This document shows, piece by piece, positions 52,039 to 59,763 of a stretch of 64,000 nt of DNA (position 1 is the stretch's first letter; each line of letters opens with the position of its first letter). The notes under the pieces were generated by a model. The model ran no database searches. It was not told where the DNA came from and saw only the letters and a program-made list of their open reading frames with translations. This DNA is from JADLGL01 sp963732865. GTDB lineage: Bacteria > Pseudomonadota > Alphaproteobacteria > Rhizobiales > Kaistiaceae. The DNA lies in assembly GCA_963732865.1 (NCBI GenBank), contig CAVTBC010000003.1, positions 310,001-374,000 on the forward strand, given 5' to 3'. A program made the position numbers and the translations under genes.

Positions 52039-52923
52039 ATGAATCGTCGTCCGTGGGCAGTCTCTTGGGCAGCTGCTGCCGTCGTATTGTTCGCGGCCTT
52101 CATTGTGATTCTAGGAAATATCGAACTCACCAACCAAGGCGATACCGATCACCAAGGGAACATAGAGTCTGAAGAGTACGCCTCAGCGTATCAAACCGCT
52201 TGTGATCATGCCGAAGACCTCGCGCAGGCCAATTTGTGCGCCCAAATACGCATAGCTGGCGCTGCTCAAGACCAGGCGGCTTGGGTGATCGTTCAAACGG
52301 TGGTCTTGATAGGCGCTCTTCTTGCGGCTGGCTTCGCGGCGAGCTTCGCCTATCAAGCCAATAAGCTGAGCCGAAGGGTGTTCGTCCTCTCGCAACGCCC
52401 GCTATTGCGCGTCAGCACGCCAAGCGTCAACTGGGTGAGGTTTTCGGAGGGTGAAACGCGGGTACACGCAGCATTGGCGATAACAAACATCAGTGCCTTC
52501 CCCGCCATCGACGTTCGCATTGCCTGCGAGCCTTACAAAACGCGTGGATATGGTCTTGGTAAGGCGGCCATCTTACGATTTCTTCAAGTAGAGAAGCGCG
52601 TTGCGGAGCAATTTGGCGGAGGCCAGACGTTGCTTCCAAGCGAATCCCGTACCGAAGGGTTCGTAGCCCTAGCCGGGGTCGACAAGGCCGTCGACGCGAA
52701 GGCCGACAGTGCAGTTGCACTGGGTGTACCAGAACGTAACATGCCGAAGCATATCGAGTTGGTTTTCGGCGCCATCTACAAATCGCGCGTTTCTGATGAA
52801 TGGTATCACGAGGCGTTCAATGCGGCCGTTGTCCGGGTTGACGGCGCCGACTTGGTGGCAGGGAACGGTGATGTGTCCGGAGACCAGCTCAGAGTCACCC
52901 CAATTTACCGAGAGACAATCTAG
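52039..52923 (+). CDS. Island-borne membrane protein of unknown function
   Basis: A 294-residue protein. One span lies near residues 8-28 (VSWAAAAVVLFAAFIVILGN) and a second near 83-108 (VIVQTVVLIGALLAAGFAAS), with an acidic ~50-residue loop between that contains two Cys. A cytoplasmic beta-rich domain follows from RPLLRVSTPSVNWVRFSEGE to the end. This two-span-plus-soluble-domain layout recurs in accessory regions of Rhizobiales, but no role is known. Codon use is less GC-biased than the neighbours, consistent with transfer. ATG 52039 is preferred to TTG 52036. Confidence 0.78.
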   Translation: MNRRPWAVSWAAAAVVLFAAFIVILGNIELTNQGDTDHQGNIESEEYASAYQTACDHAEDLAQANLCAQIRIAGAAQDQAAWVIVQTVVLIGALLAAGFAASFAYQANKLSRRVFVLSQRPLLRVSTPSVNWVRFSEGETRVHAALAITNISAFPAIDVRIACEPYKTRGYGLGKAAILRFLQVEKRVAEQFGGGQTLLPSESRTEGFVALAGVDKAVDAKADSAVALGVPERNMPKHIELVFGAIYKSRVSDEWYHEAFNAAVVRVDGADLVAGNGDVSGDQLRVTPIYRETI

Positions 52924-53197
52924 CCCAGGGCTTGGGTTCCAGTGGATTGGTAAGCAGCGCGATTGGTTGCCTCAGGACCACAACACTAGTACACAGTATT
53001 CAGCAAGCGCAGCGAAATGCTCCGGTATATCAAGGCAAAGCGGGATGGGCCGTCCGGTCCTCTCCTGGCACCATTCCCTTATTCGAGCCGATGGCGCTCC
53101 GTGGGCTTTGCGGTCCTGGCCGGACCGGCAGCCCGCCGTATATGGGGCAACTGCGGTCACTTTGGCGACCGTGGCGGATACCCGGCGCCTTGACGTG
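52924..53197. other. Right end of the island and chromosome junction
   Basis: No gene is supported here. The first ~130 nt are island DNA; attR lies at 53057-53073. The next ~120 nt are downstream flank of the repeat-protein gene. Several overlapping frames exist but none has a recognisable product. Confidence 0.5.
53057..53073 (+). other. attR of the island
   Basis: GTCCTCTCCTGGCACCA matches the tRNA-Leu 3' end (48262-48279) except that one of three G is missing. It marks the right boundary of the island. Confidence 0.75.
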
Positions 53198-53238
53198 AAA
53201 AGGCCGCAGGCCCGGGGAAACCCCCGGACCTGCGGCCA
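53197..53238 (-). terminator. Rho-independent terminator of the repeat-protein gene
   Basis: Read on the minus strand, GGCCGCAGGTCCGGGG pairs, with one mismatch, with CCCCGGGCCTGCGGCC around a short loop, followed by TTTTC. It lies about 16 nt after the stop of the 53254-55098 gene. Confidence 0.85.
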
Positions 53239-53253
53239 GCGTTTGAACCGAAC

Positions 53254-55098
53254 CTAATGAATCTCGGAGACGCTCAGCGTGGCGTCGGCAGTGCCGCCGC
53301 CAAACGTCCCGATCCATACGTCGTACTGACCTGTCTGCGGGCTGTCGAACCGAACGAGCGGGTTGAGGTTGCCGCCTGCGTCGTCGTCACAGAACCACTG
53401 ACCGTTCGGCCCGTTGATCACCAGCGTGGTGTCGCTCGACGACAACACGGAGAAGATCAAAGGCAGGCTGCTACCTGCGGTGAAGTCCAACCGGAAGTCC
53501 GGCGCCTCAGCGATCATGCCGACGCAGGAACCGCCGAGCGCAGGGTTCGCGTCAATGGTGCCCCCGGCAAGGATGATGAACTGACGCGGATCCGGATTGA
53601 ACCCCGTGGTCAGGGTGACCTGACCGAAGGTGGGGATCAGGCCGAAATTGGGACCGGTGGGTACCGGAGCCGGGGCCGGTCCCGCGTTCGGCTTGCCAAC
53701 CGGAGCCGGGGCCGGGGCCGGCTGCGGTGCCGGTGTGGGCGTCCCGCCGCCGCTGATCTCGGAGATGTTGAGGGTCGCGTTGGCCGTGCCGCCGCCAAAG
53801 GTGCCGACCCAGATGTCGTACTGGCCCGTTTGCGGATTGTTGAAGCGGACGAGCGGATTGAGGTTGCCGCCGGAATCATCGTCGCAGAACCACTGACCGC
53901 TCGGGTCGTTGATCGTCAGTGTCGTGTCGCTCGATGACAGGACCGAGAAGATCAAAGGCAAGCTGCTGCCGGCCGTGAAGTTGAGCCGGAAGTCAGGCGC
54001 CTCGGCAATCATCCCGTTGCAGCTGCCGCCTAGCGCAGCGCCGGCATCGATGCCGCCGCCGGCAACGATGTTGAACGACTGCGGATCGGGGCTGAAGCCG
54101 GTGGTCAGGTCCACCTGGCCGAAGGTCGGCTGCAGGCCGAAATTGGGGCCGGCCACCGGCGCAGGCGTCGGTGTGGGAGCAGGCGCGCCGCCACCGGTGA
54201 GCTCGGAAATGTTGAGGGTCGAGCTTGCCGTGCCGCCACCAAAGGTGCCGACCCAGATGTCGTACTGGCCCGTTTGCGGATTGTTGAAGCGGACGAGCGG
54301 ATTGAGGTTGCCGCCGGAATCATCGTCGCAGAACCACTGACCGCTCGGGTCGTTGATCGCCAAAGTCGTGTCGCTCGACGACAGGACCGAGAAGATCAAA
54401 GGCAAGCTGCTGCCGGCCGTGAAGTTGAGCCGGAAGTCAGGCGCCTCGGCAATCATCCCGTTGCAGCTGCCGCCTAGCGCAGCGCCGGCATCGATGCCGC
54501 CGCCGGCAACGATGTTGAACGACTGCGGATCGGGGCTGAAGCCGGTGGTCAGGTCCACCTGGCCGAAGGTCGGCTGCAGGCCGAAATTGGGGCCGGCCAC
54601 CGGCGCAGGCGTCGGTGTGGGAGCAGGCGCGCCGCCACCCGTGAGCTCGGAAATGTTGAGGGTCGAGCTTGCCGTGCCGCCACCAAAGGTGCCGACCCAG
54701 ATGTCGTACTGGCCCGTTTGCGGATTGTTGAAGCGGACGAGCGGATTGAGGTTGCCGCCGGAATCATCGTCGCAGAACCACTGACCGCTCGGATCGTTGA
54801 TCGCCAAAGTCGTGTCGCTCGACGACAGGACCGAGAAGATCAAAGGCAAGCTGCTGCCGGCCGTGAAGTTGAGCCTGAAGTCAGGCGCGTCGGCGATCAT
54901 GCCACCGCAATTGCCGCCAATGTTGGCGGCGTCGATGCCGCCGCCGGCAAGGATGTTGAAAGACTGCGGATCAGGGCTGAAGCCGGTGGTCAGGTTCACC
55001 TGACCGAAGGTCGGCTGCAGGCCGAAATTCTGGGCCGACGCCGAGGTCGCCCAAAGGGCAGCCGCGGCGATCGCGGCGATTAGGATTTTGCGAGACAT
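53254..55098 (-). CDS. Secreted protein of four tandem ~148-residue PPC-like repeats
   Basis: A 614-residue protein with a signal peptide (cleavage near SASAQ) and four copies of a beta-rich module. Each module starts NFGLQPTFGQV-LTTGFSPDP, contains SLPLIFSVLSSSDTTLAIND, SGQWFCDDDSGGNLNPLVRF and GQYDIWVGTFGGGTA, and is joined by a Pro/Ala linker (GGGAPAPTPTPAPVAGP). Two Cys per module may pair. The pattern resembles pre-peptidase C-terminal (PPC) domains, and such proteins in Rhizobiales are often mislabelled peptidase S1; no protease residues are present. Modules 2 and 3 are almost identical in DNA. It is probably periplasmic or surface exposed. Confidence 0.82.
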   Translation of the reverse strand: MSRKILIAAIAAAALWATSASAQNFGLQPTFGQVNLTTGFSPDPQSFNILAGGGIDAANIGGNCGGMIADAPDFRLNFTAGSSLPLIFSVLSSSDTTLAINDPSGQWFCDDDSGGNLNPLVRFNNPQTGQYDIWVGTFGGGTASSTLNISELTGGGAPAPTPTPAPVAGPNFGLQPTFGQVDLTTGFSPDPQSFNIVAGGGIDAGAALGGSCNGMIAEAPDFRLNFTAGSSLPLIFSVLSSSDTTLAINDPSGQWFCDDDSGGNLNPLVRFNNPQTGQYDIWVGTFGGGTASSTLNISELTGGGAPAPTPTPAPVAGPNFGLQPTFGQVDLTTGFSPDPQSFNIVAGGGIDAGAALGGSCNGMIAEAPDFRLNFTAGSSLPLIFSVLSSSDTTLTINDPSGQWFCDDDSGGNLNPLVRFNNPQTGQYDIWVGTFGGGTANATLNISEISGGGTPTPAPQPAPAPAPVGKPNAGPAPAPVPTGPNFGLIPTFGQVTLTTGFNPDPRQFIILAGGTIDANPALGGSCVGMIAEAPDFRLDFTAGSSLPLIFSVLSSSDTTLVINGPNGQWFCDDDAGGNLNPLVRFDSPQTGQYDVWIGTFGGGTADATLSVSEIH

Positions 55099-55366
55099 GA
55101 GGGCTCCGGATTGAGGCTGCGTTTAACGACATCGACCGGGCACGCTATTGCATGTCCAGCCTCAAGGGCCGCGGCAGCTAAGGAAACAGAATAGTATTTT
55201 TCTGATCTAGACCGACGCATCCACGAAAGACATATGATGACCCGAAACGAACCAAGGTCATCATGAGTTTCGATATTTTGTCGGACAGCGAATTGATAGG
55301 GCCGCGAGCACTCTGGTCTGTTCGACCTGCTCGGTCAAATCATTTTGTATGACGGAGTTATTCCGC
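55099..55366. promoter_or_regulatory. AT-richer spacer with inverted repeat upstream of the repeat-protein gene
   Basis: A 268-nt region. At 55234-55264, ATGATGACC and GGTCATCAT form a perfect 9-bp inverted repeat with a 13-nt loop. It could be an operator or, on the minus strand, a terminator for the 56.2-55.4 kb operon that ends just beyond it. A 30-codon frame starting at 55263 is too short to support. Confidence 0.5.
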
Positions 55367-55690
55367 CTATATTTTCGCGGGTGAGCCACCGCCGGTCGCC
55401 ACCGCGGGATCGACAACCGCAGGCGACACATCCTTTTGCGCAGCGGCGCCAGCGTCCGCTGCAATCGCCCGTTCCAGATCCTTCGGGTCAACCGTCACGA
55501 CCTGGACACCCCCCGGCCTCGTCAAATGGATGCGTGTCGATACACGCCGGTAGGCAGGGAACGAGACGCCCTGCAGCAACTCCTCGTCCGTCTCGATCAC
55601 GTACGTTCCCGGCAAGACGGGCTCCGCCATCGCCGATAAACTGAATGGGCGGTTGAAGGTGACGCTGACGGCGGTCGTCCGCAAAGTCAT
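55367..55690 (-). CDS. Small hypothetical protein (107 aa)
   Basis: It starts TLRTTAVSVTFNRPFSLSAM with a beta-rich segment (LPGTYVIETDEELLQGVSFP, AYRRVSTRIHLTR) and ends in an Ala/Val-rich disordered tail (AAQKDVSPAVVDPAVATGGG). No signal peptide. The ATG at 55690 overlaps the stop of the upstream gene (ATGA), which supports this start over a longer frame to 56062. I recall similar short proteins in Bradyrhizobium-like genomes, without function. Confidence 0.65.
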   Translation of the reverse strand: MTLRTTAVSVTFNRPFSLSAMAEPVLPGTYVIETDEELLQGVSFPAYRRVSTRIHLTRPGGVQVVTVDPKDLERAIAADAGAAAQKDVSPAVVDPAVATGGGSPAKI

Positions 55691-55959
55691 GCGGCCCCCG
55701 CGCGACGGGCGAATGATCCATCGCTCGAAGCCAACGCCGGATACGGCCGGCCTGCCGCATGCTGCGCGGCGGGCGACAACTCGCTGACGGAGACCATCCG
55801 CTGACCCGGATCGGCCAGGCTCTGAACCCAGTAGATGTCCGGGCGGTTCGCAACCGGATAGCGCCGAACAATTCGGAACTTGTCCAAAGTTGAAGGGCCG
55901 GAAAGAGATTGCAGGGCCACGCTGACGATCTGACCGCTGGCATAGAGTTGCTTGCCCAT
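55687..55959 (-). CDS. Small beta-barrel-like protein (90 aa)
   Basis: It begins GKQLYASGQIVSVALQSLSG, then FRIVRRYPVANRPDIYWVQS and QRMVSVSELSPAAQ. The order of strands (a basic pocket then YxVxS plus a terminal SEL) resembles the product at 58760, which has YRIRNDAERHDRVAPENQL. Both look like one small SH3/Tudor-like fold family of unknown role. Coupled by ATGA to the 55690 gene downstream. Confidence 0.68.
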   Translation of the reverse strand: MGKQLYASGQIVSVALQSLSGPSTLDKFRIVRRYPVANRPDIYWVQSLADPGQRMVSVSELSPAAQHAAGRPYPALASSDGSFARRAGAA

Positions 55960-56030
55960 GAACGCACTCCGTTAGAAAAAATGGTGACCGACTTGTGTCG
56001 GCCCCGCGTTCGGCAGGAAGGCCGCAGTAA

Positions 56031-56252
56031 CTACTGCTTGACCGTTGCCGGCTTGGCCGCATTCACTGAAGCGCCCGAGACGTGACTCTCGTCCACCTTC
56101 GTTTCGCCGCCCTTAGGCGACTCGTCGCCATGAGCATGGGTCTCCTTCGCAGGGGACGCCGGGACGGCCTGCTGTGAAGCGGCGGCTGGCGTGACCGCTC
56201 CTGAGTTCAACGGCGCCTTACCGACCGCCGGATTTGTGACTGTATTATCCAT
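56031..56252 (-). CDS. Low-complexity hypothetical protein (73 aa)
   Basis: A Pro/Ala/Lys/Glu/His-rich, probably disordered protein: NTVTNPAVGKAPLNSGAVTP and HAHGDESPKGGETKVDESHV. ATG 56252 gives a clean start; the frame also extends to 56273. There is no domain. It precedes the 55959 gene by 71 nt and probably shares its transcript. The 230-nt AT-rich spacer ahead separates it from the divergent transglutaminase gene. Confidence 0.5.
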   Translation of the reverse strand: MDNTVTNPAVGKAPLNSGAVTPAAASQQAVPASPAKETHAHGDESPKGGETKVDESHVSGASVNAAKPATVKQ

Positions 56253-56485
56253 ATTAAAGCAACTCCTTCGCATTTTGCAGAAAACAGAACGGCGGTGGCG
56301 ACTAGCGGGGCCAAAATATGCGAGCCGAGGTCGCGTGAAAATACCGTGCGCCTTCCATCTATCTCATCATATATTCAGACTTACTCCGAAATTCAATAAG
56401 TATCTCCGCTTTTATTTTGCTCAGAAAATATATTCGTCGATGTGATTTAAGGTGTATTCTTTCGGATACCCTCGGAGCCTTCACG
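56253..56485. promoter_or_regulatory. AT-rich divergent promoter region
   Basis: A 233-nt spacer, visibly AT-rich at 56340-56460 in an otherwise GC-rich window (for example CATATATTCAG and GAAAATATATTCG). It serves two divergent genes. I could not fix a specific promoter. Confidence 0.45.
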
Positions 56486-57352
56486 ATGACCACGCACCGC
56501 ATCCGCCATAGAACCAGCTATCGCTATGACAGGCCCGTTTCCCTCGGGGCGCATCGCCTGATGCTCCGGCCCCGCGAAAGCCGCGACCTTCGTCTCATGT
56601 CCTTCGAGCTCACAATGTCACCGGCGGGGTCGATCAACTGGGCGCAGGACGTCTTCGGCAACACGGTTGCGACGGCGACGTTTGAGGCGCCCACCGACGC
56701 GCTGGTGATCGATAGCGCTGCCGAGATGGTGCTCAGTGCCGATCCGTGGCCCGTCTTCGACATCGCGGCGTCTGCGATCGACTATCCGTTCCTCTATTCC
56801 AATCATGATTGGATCGACCTCGGCGCACTGTCGACGATGCAATATCCGGATGCGGATGGCAGGCTCGCCGCGTGGGCCCGGCGCTTCGTTATGGGCAGCC
56901 GCACCGACACCCTGTCGCTGCTGCAGGATTTGTCCGCCGGGGTCCATGGCGGCGTCGGCTATGAAGTCAGGGACGATGAGGGAACGCAATCGCCGACGGC
57001 GACGCTCGACCGTGGGCAGGGCTCGTGCCGGGACTTCGCCATTCTTTTCGCCGAAGCGGCGCGCAGCCTGGGGTTCGGCGCCAGGATCGTGTCCGGATAT
57101 CTCTATGATGCAGGAGGCAATAGTGTCGGCAGCAGCGGCGCCGGCTCCACGCATGCCTGGGCAGAGGTATATCTGCCGGGCGCCGGTTGGATTACCTTCG
57201 ACCCGACCAATCGCAGTATGGGCGGCCGCAACCTAATTCCGGTCGGGGTCGGCCGGGACATCTGGCAGATCATGCCCGTCAAGGGCAGCTATGTCGGCGA
57301 CACGGACGCTCTGCGCGAAATGTCGGTGTCCGTCGAAGTCACGACGCAGTAG
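56486..57352 (+). CDS. Transglutaminase-like cysteine peptidase family protein
   Basis: A 288-residue protein with an N-terminal beta domain (HRIRHRTSYRYDRPVSLGAH) followed by a transglutaminase-fold catalytic domain. The catalytic Cys is in GQGSCRDFAILFAEAARSLG, the His in STHAWAEVYLPGAGWITF and the Asp in FDPTN. No signal peptide is seen. These bacterial proteins usually cleave or cross-link peptides and are often encoded near alpha-E/circularly permuted ATP-grasp genes, which are absent here. ATG 56486 gives the family start. Confidence 0.87.
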   Translation: MTTHRIRHRTSYRYDRPVSLGAHRLMLRPRESRDLRLMSFELTMSPAGSINWAQDVFGNTVATATFEAPTDALVIDSAAEMVLSADPWPVFDIAASAIDYPFLYSNHDWIDLGALSTMQYPDADGRLAAWARRFVMGSRTDTLSLLQDLSAGVHGGVGYEVRDDEGTQSPTATLDRGQGSCRDFAILFAEAARSLGFGARIVSGYLYDAGGNSVGSSGAGSTHAWAEVYLPGAGWITFDPTNRSMGGRNLIPVGVGRDIWQIMPVKGSYVGDTDALREMSVSVEVTTQ

Positions 57353-57358
57353 CCGCGC

Positions 57359-57622
57359 TCAGAAGTCCGAGGCGCCAAGCAGATAAGAGTTCTTCCGGGT
57401 GTTCCGGTAGGCCTTGGCGGCCGCATCCAGGATCCGGTCGATATTCTTGTCAAAGACGCTCAAAGCACTTGGCTCGTCACGCCGTACACGCGCGTCTATC
57501 CGCGCAAGCGCGTCGGATTCGAGAAAGAACGAAATCTGGCTGATGCCGTCATAGCCGACAAATCGCACCCGATGGTGCGAGGTGTCGTAGCTGCGGAGGG
57601 CGTTTGGGAAGCTAAGCGCCAT
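57359..57622 (-). CDS. DUF1488-family protein
   Basis: An 87-residue protein: ALSFPNALRSYDTSHHRVRF, VGYDGISQISFFLESDALAR and a C-terminal helix AAKAYRNTRKNSYLLGASDF. The LSFPN start and the SYDxxxxxVRFxGYDG pattern match DUF1488, a short alpha/beta family common in Rhizobiales with no known function. ATG 57622 is chosen from this start; a longer frame to 57727 is unsupported. The stop almost meets the transglutaminase gene (7 nt between them, convergent). Confidence 0.78.
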   Translation of the reverse strand: MALSFPNALRSYDTSHHRVRFVGYDGISQISFFLESDALARIDARVRRDEPSALSVFDKNIDRILDAAAKAYRNTRKNSYLLGASDF

Positions 57623-57748
57623 TCGGCAAATCCCGTGTGCGGCCAACTGACGGAACCGGGTCCGATGACCCGGATACGAGTTGACACTGGTTGATATGGG
57701 CGCGCCGGCACAGACTGTCGAGGTCAATGTGCGAACGCATTGCAGGCG

Positions 57749-58426
57749 TCATTTGCCGGCAGCCGGCGCGGGAACGTTCCGGGACGGCAACGCGACATTG
57801 GTGAAAGCGATTGAATCCGGCCCCTTGGTACCACCGGTCATGATGAAACTCGTTGCCTCATCGAACGTCATGTTGGTGCGCACCACCTTGGCGAGCGGGA
57901 CGATCTGCAGATAGCCCGATGTCGGCACTGGCGTGGTCGGGACGAACACCACTGCGAGATCTTCTCCCGTGTCCCGGTCTTTCATGGTGCGCGTGATGAA
58001 GCCGAGCGCCTTGATACCCGGGTGCGGAAATTCGATGAGGACAGCGGCTCTCGGCTTGTCCGGTATGGTCATGGCGTCGATGAAATGTTTGGCGCCGCCA
58101 TAGACCCTCTCGATGAACGGAAGGCGGGCCAGCAATCTGTGACCGACCCCGATCAGCCGCCTGCCGACGACGCGAGACGCCGCGAAGCCGAGGAGAAACA
58201 GAACGAGGATCGTCAGGGCGACGGCGAGAACCCACTGCGTCCACGGGTGCAGCAGCCAGGTCGCGAAGACGTTTTCCTGGGTCTCGAAGAGACCGGAAAG
58301 CCAGTGGACGACCGGCCCGCCTACGCGCGCCAGCAGGTTGAGAATGAGGCTGAAAACGACCCAAGTGACCATCAGCGGAATGGCGGTCACCAGCCCCGCA
58401 AGAACGTATCTCTGGAATCCCTTCAT
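57749..58426 (-). CDS. DUF502-family membrane protein
   Basis: A 225-residue protein starting KGFQRYVLAGLVTAIPLMVT, with two membrane spans near residues 6-33 and 66-88 (WVLAVALTILVLFLLGFAAS), and a cytoplasmic beta-rich domain including FIERVYGGAKHFIDAM and GEDLAVVFVPTTPVPTSGYL. That last motif is the DUF502 signature. DUF502 proteins (plant COV1 relatives) have no proven activity. ATG 58426 has a purine site (GAAGAGG) upstream. Confidence 0.87.
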   Translation of the reverse strand: MKGFQRYVLAGLVTAIPLMVTWVVFSLILNLLARVGGPVVHWLSGLFETQENVFATWLLHPWTQWVLAVALTILVLFLLGFAASRVVGRRLIGVGHRLLARLPFIERVYGGAKHFIDAMTIPDKPRAAVLIEFPHPGIKALGFITRTMKDRDTGEDLAVVFVPTTPVPTSGYLQIVPLAKVVRTNMTFDEATSFIMTGGTKGPDSIAFTNVALPSRNVPAPAAGK

Positions 58427-58759
58427 ATGAACCTCTTCGCCGTGGCGATGTTGCGACGGTGTTCTGCCTGCCAACGCAACGGGCCGGCCATTGTCGCATA
58501 ATCGGTGCCGCGGGCGTGGACGCGTCATCGCCACGCATTCAGTTATTGATGGCGGCCGGGCACCCGCCCCGCGCTCGAGAAGCCAATGCCTTGGCTAAGG
58601 ATACAACAATAACGCGACATGGCGGTTGCGTCATGTTAGGCTGCGATCGCCTCTCCTGACGGCATCCCATGCGCGATGCCGCTCCGAGCGGGCCTCATCG
58701 CAAACGCACAACGTCCGCCCGCGCGCCTTTCCTCGGCGGCACAAACGCAAAGCACAACC
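58427..58759. other. Intergenic region, DUF502 gene to 58760
   Basis: A 333-nt stretch with divergent promoters expected. I looked for an EcfG-type GGAAC-N16/17-CGTT site and found none I would defend. No coding frame or RNA gene is supported. Confidence 0.4.
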
Positions 58760-58981
58760 ATGGCAGCCCCGCATCTTTTTGAGCCAGGCCAGCACGTCAC
58801 GCTGAGCAAACGGTCTACCCTCGTCAACGCCGCACGCGGCGTGTACCGGGTGCTGCAGACCTTGCCGCCCCGTGGTGACGAGAACCAGTATCGGATCCGC
58901 AACGACGCCGAGCGGCATGACCGGGTGGCGCCGGAAAATCAGCTTCTGGCCGCGGCTCCTTCAACCGAGGTCTCGTCGTAG
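58760..58981 (+). CDS. Small beta-barrel-like protein (73 aa)
   Basis: It starts AAPHLFEPGQHVTLSKRSTL, then VYRVLQTLPPRGDENQYRIR and NDAERHDRVAPENQL. Proteins with this pattern (FxPGQxVxF, YxVxxxLPxxGxxxQYRIK, ERVVxExxL) are common in Rhizobiales and are probably single-domain barrels of unknown function. It resembles the 55687-55959 product. The ATG at 58760 is chosen at the conserved start rather than 58676. Confidence 0.7.
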   Translation: MAAPHLFEPGQHVTLSKRSTLVNAARGVYRVLQTLPPRGDENQYRIRNDAERHDRVAPENQLLAAAPSTEVSS

Positions 58982-59038
58982 GCAGACGCACGGCGCGGGG
59001 TCTTTCGCCGCGGTCCTCCTATCGTTGCGAGGCGCGTC

Positions 59039-59311
59039 TCATTGCCCGGCGCGATAGCGGGCGCGCAGGCCCTCGATCTCGTGATGGCCGAAGCGCTGGT
59101 CCTGCGCTTCCATGATCACACTCGACTGAAAGCGGGCGGGCAGTTCGTCGAGCACGAAGGCGATCGCCTCGGCCCCGGTCGCAAAGCGCCGATAGGTCAG
59201 CGGCGCCCAGCCCCTGGCATTGCCTCGCCTCATGAAGATCTCCGCGGGCGCGGCAAAATCGAAGGCCGGCAGACCCGGCTTTGTCTCGGTAGTCACGGCA
59301 GATCGCGCCAT
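59039..59311 (-). CDS. Hypothetical protein (90 aa)
   Basis: It has FDFAAPAEIFMRRGNARGWA, PLTYRRFATGAEAIAFVLDE and a terminal EIEGLRARYRAG. The conserved core (AEIF, Y-RF-T-AEAI-F) suggests a short regulatory or structural protein shared by Rhizobiales; the function is unknown. Its ATG follows the TAG of the upstream 51-residue gene with no gap, so the two form an operon. Confidence 0.65.
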   Translation of the reverse strand: MARSAVTTETKPGLPAFDFAAPAEIFMRRGNARGWAPLTYRRFATGAEAIAFVLDELPARFQSSVIMEAQDQRFGHHEIEGLRARYRAGQ

Positions 59312-59467
59312 CTATTTCCCCCCCGTCTTCGGCCGTGCCCGATGTTCGCCGAGTTGGGTCGCCTGAATACCCTCGCCCGAGCGCAGATATTTCGCGCCGG
59401 CCGCCTTCTTCTCGACGGCCTTGGGCTTCTTGACCTGCTTGTTGCTGCGCTGCTGTCCCTTAGCCAT
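59312..59467 (-). CDS. Very small Lys-rich protein (51 aa)
   Basis: A 51-residue, strongly basic protein, AKGQQRSNKQVKKPKAVEKK continuing to HRARPKTGGK, with seven Gly/Ala-spaced Lys clusters in the first half. It is likely disordered or nucleic-acid binding. TAG at 59312-59314 directly abuts the ATG of the next gene. An AGAGA purine run lies ahead of the ATG. It is too short for usual cut-offs but its link to the downstream gene and its composition support it. Confidence 0.65.
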   Translation of the reverse strand: MAKGQQRSNKQVKKPKAVEKKAAGAKYLRSGEGIQATQLGEHRARPKTGGK

Positions 59468-59763
59468 CTAAGTCTCTCTTTGCTTGATCGTGGAGTTGGC
59501 TTGCAACGACGCCGTGTGGGACGCCGAGGCCTGACTGTTTCTCTTGTTCTACGCCCGAATGGCGAAAGCGACGTCAGGCACATCGTGCCTGGGAAGCGCG
59601 TTGGCTTCTAAAACAGGCTGCTCTGCTCAGCCTTGTCGGACGAACTCTACTGCGCAAGGCGGCCATCACCTATTCATATGGGGACGCCGCGGCGGAAATT
59701 CGACACCGTCGTTACGCGATGCCTCCCGGAAGGTGCCATCGACCGGCGAACGGAAGCCCGTCC
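59468..59763. other. Intergenic spacer, 296 nt
   Basis: No gene or RNA is supported. Plus-strand frames of 60-137 codons here lie opposite the HPP-CBS gene or lack homology. The promoter of the 59467 gene should be inside the right part. Confidence 0.4.

Larger units (their letters stand above)
48262..53073. mobile_element. 4.8-kb integrative genomic island at tRNA-Leu
   Basis: The island runs from the tRNA 3' end to an imperfect copy of that end at 53057-53073. It holds a tyrosine integrase reading away from the tRNA, a 40-bp tandem repeat array, a serine recombinase and a membrane protein of unknown role. By eye the right part (52.0-52.9 kb) is less GC-rich than the flanking genes. No replication, conjugation, phage structural, restriction or resistance genes are seen, so it is at most a minimal or decayed integrative element. 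Confidence 0.8.

Noticed and set aside
53630..54784. Plus-strand frames of 88-143 codons inside the repeat-protein gene
   Set aside because: They repeat with the same 444-bp period as the gene and are antisense shadows.
57770..57790. GGGAACGTTCC palindrome as an EcfG-type or operator site
   Set aside because: It is inside the DUF502 coding sequence and lacks the GGAAC-N16/17-CGTT spacing.
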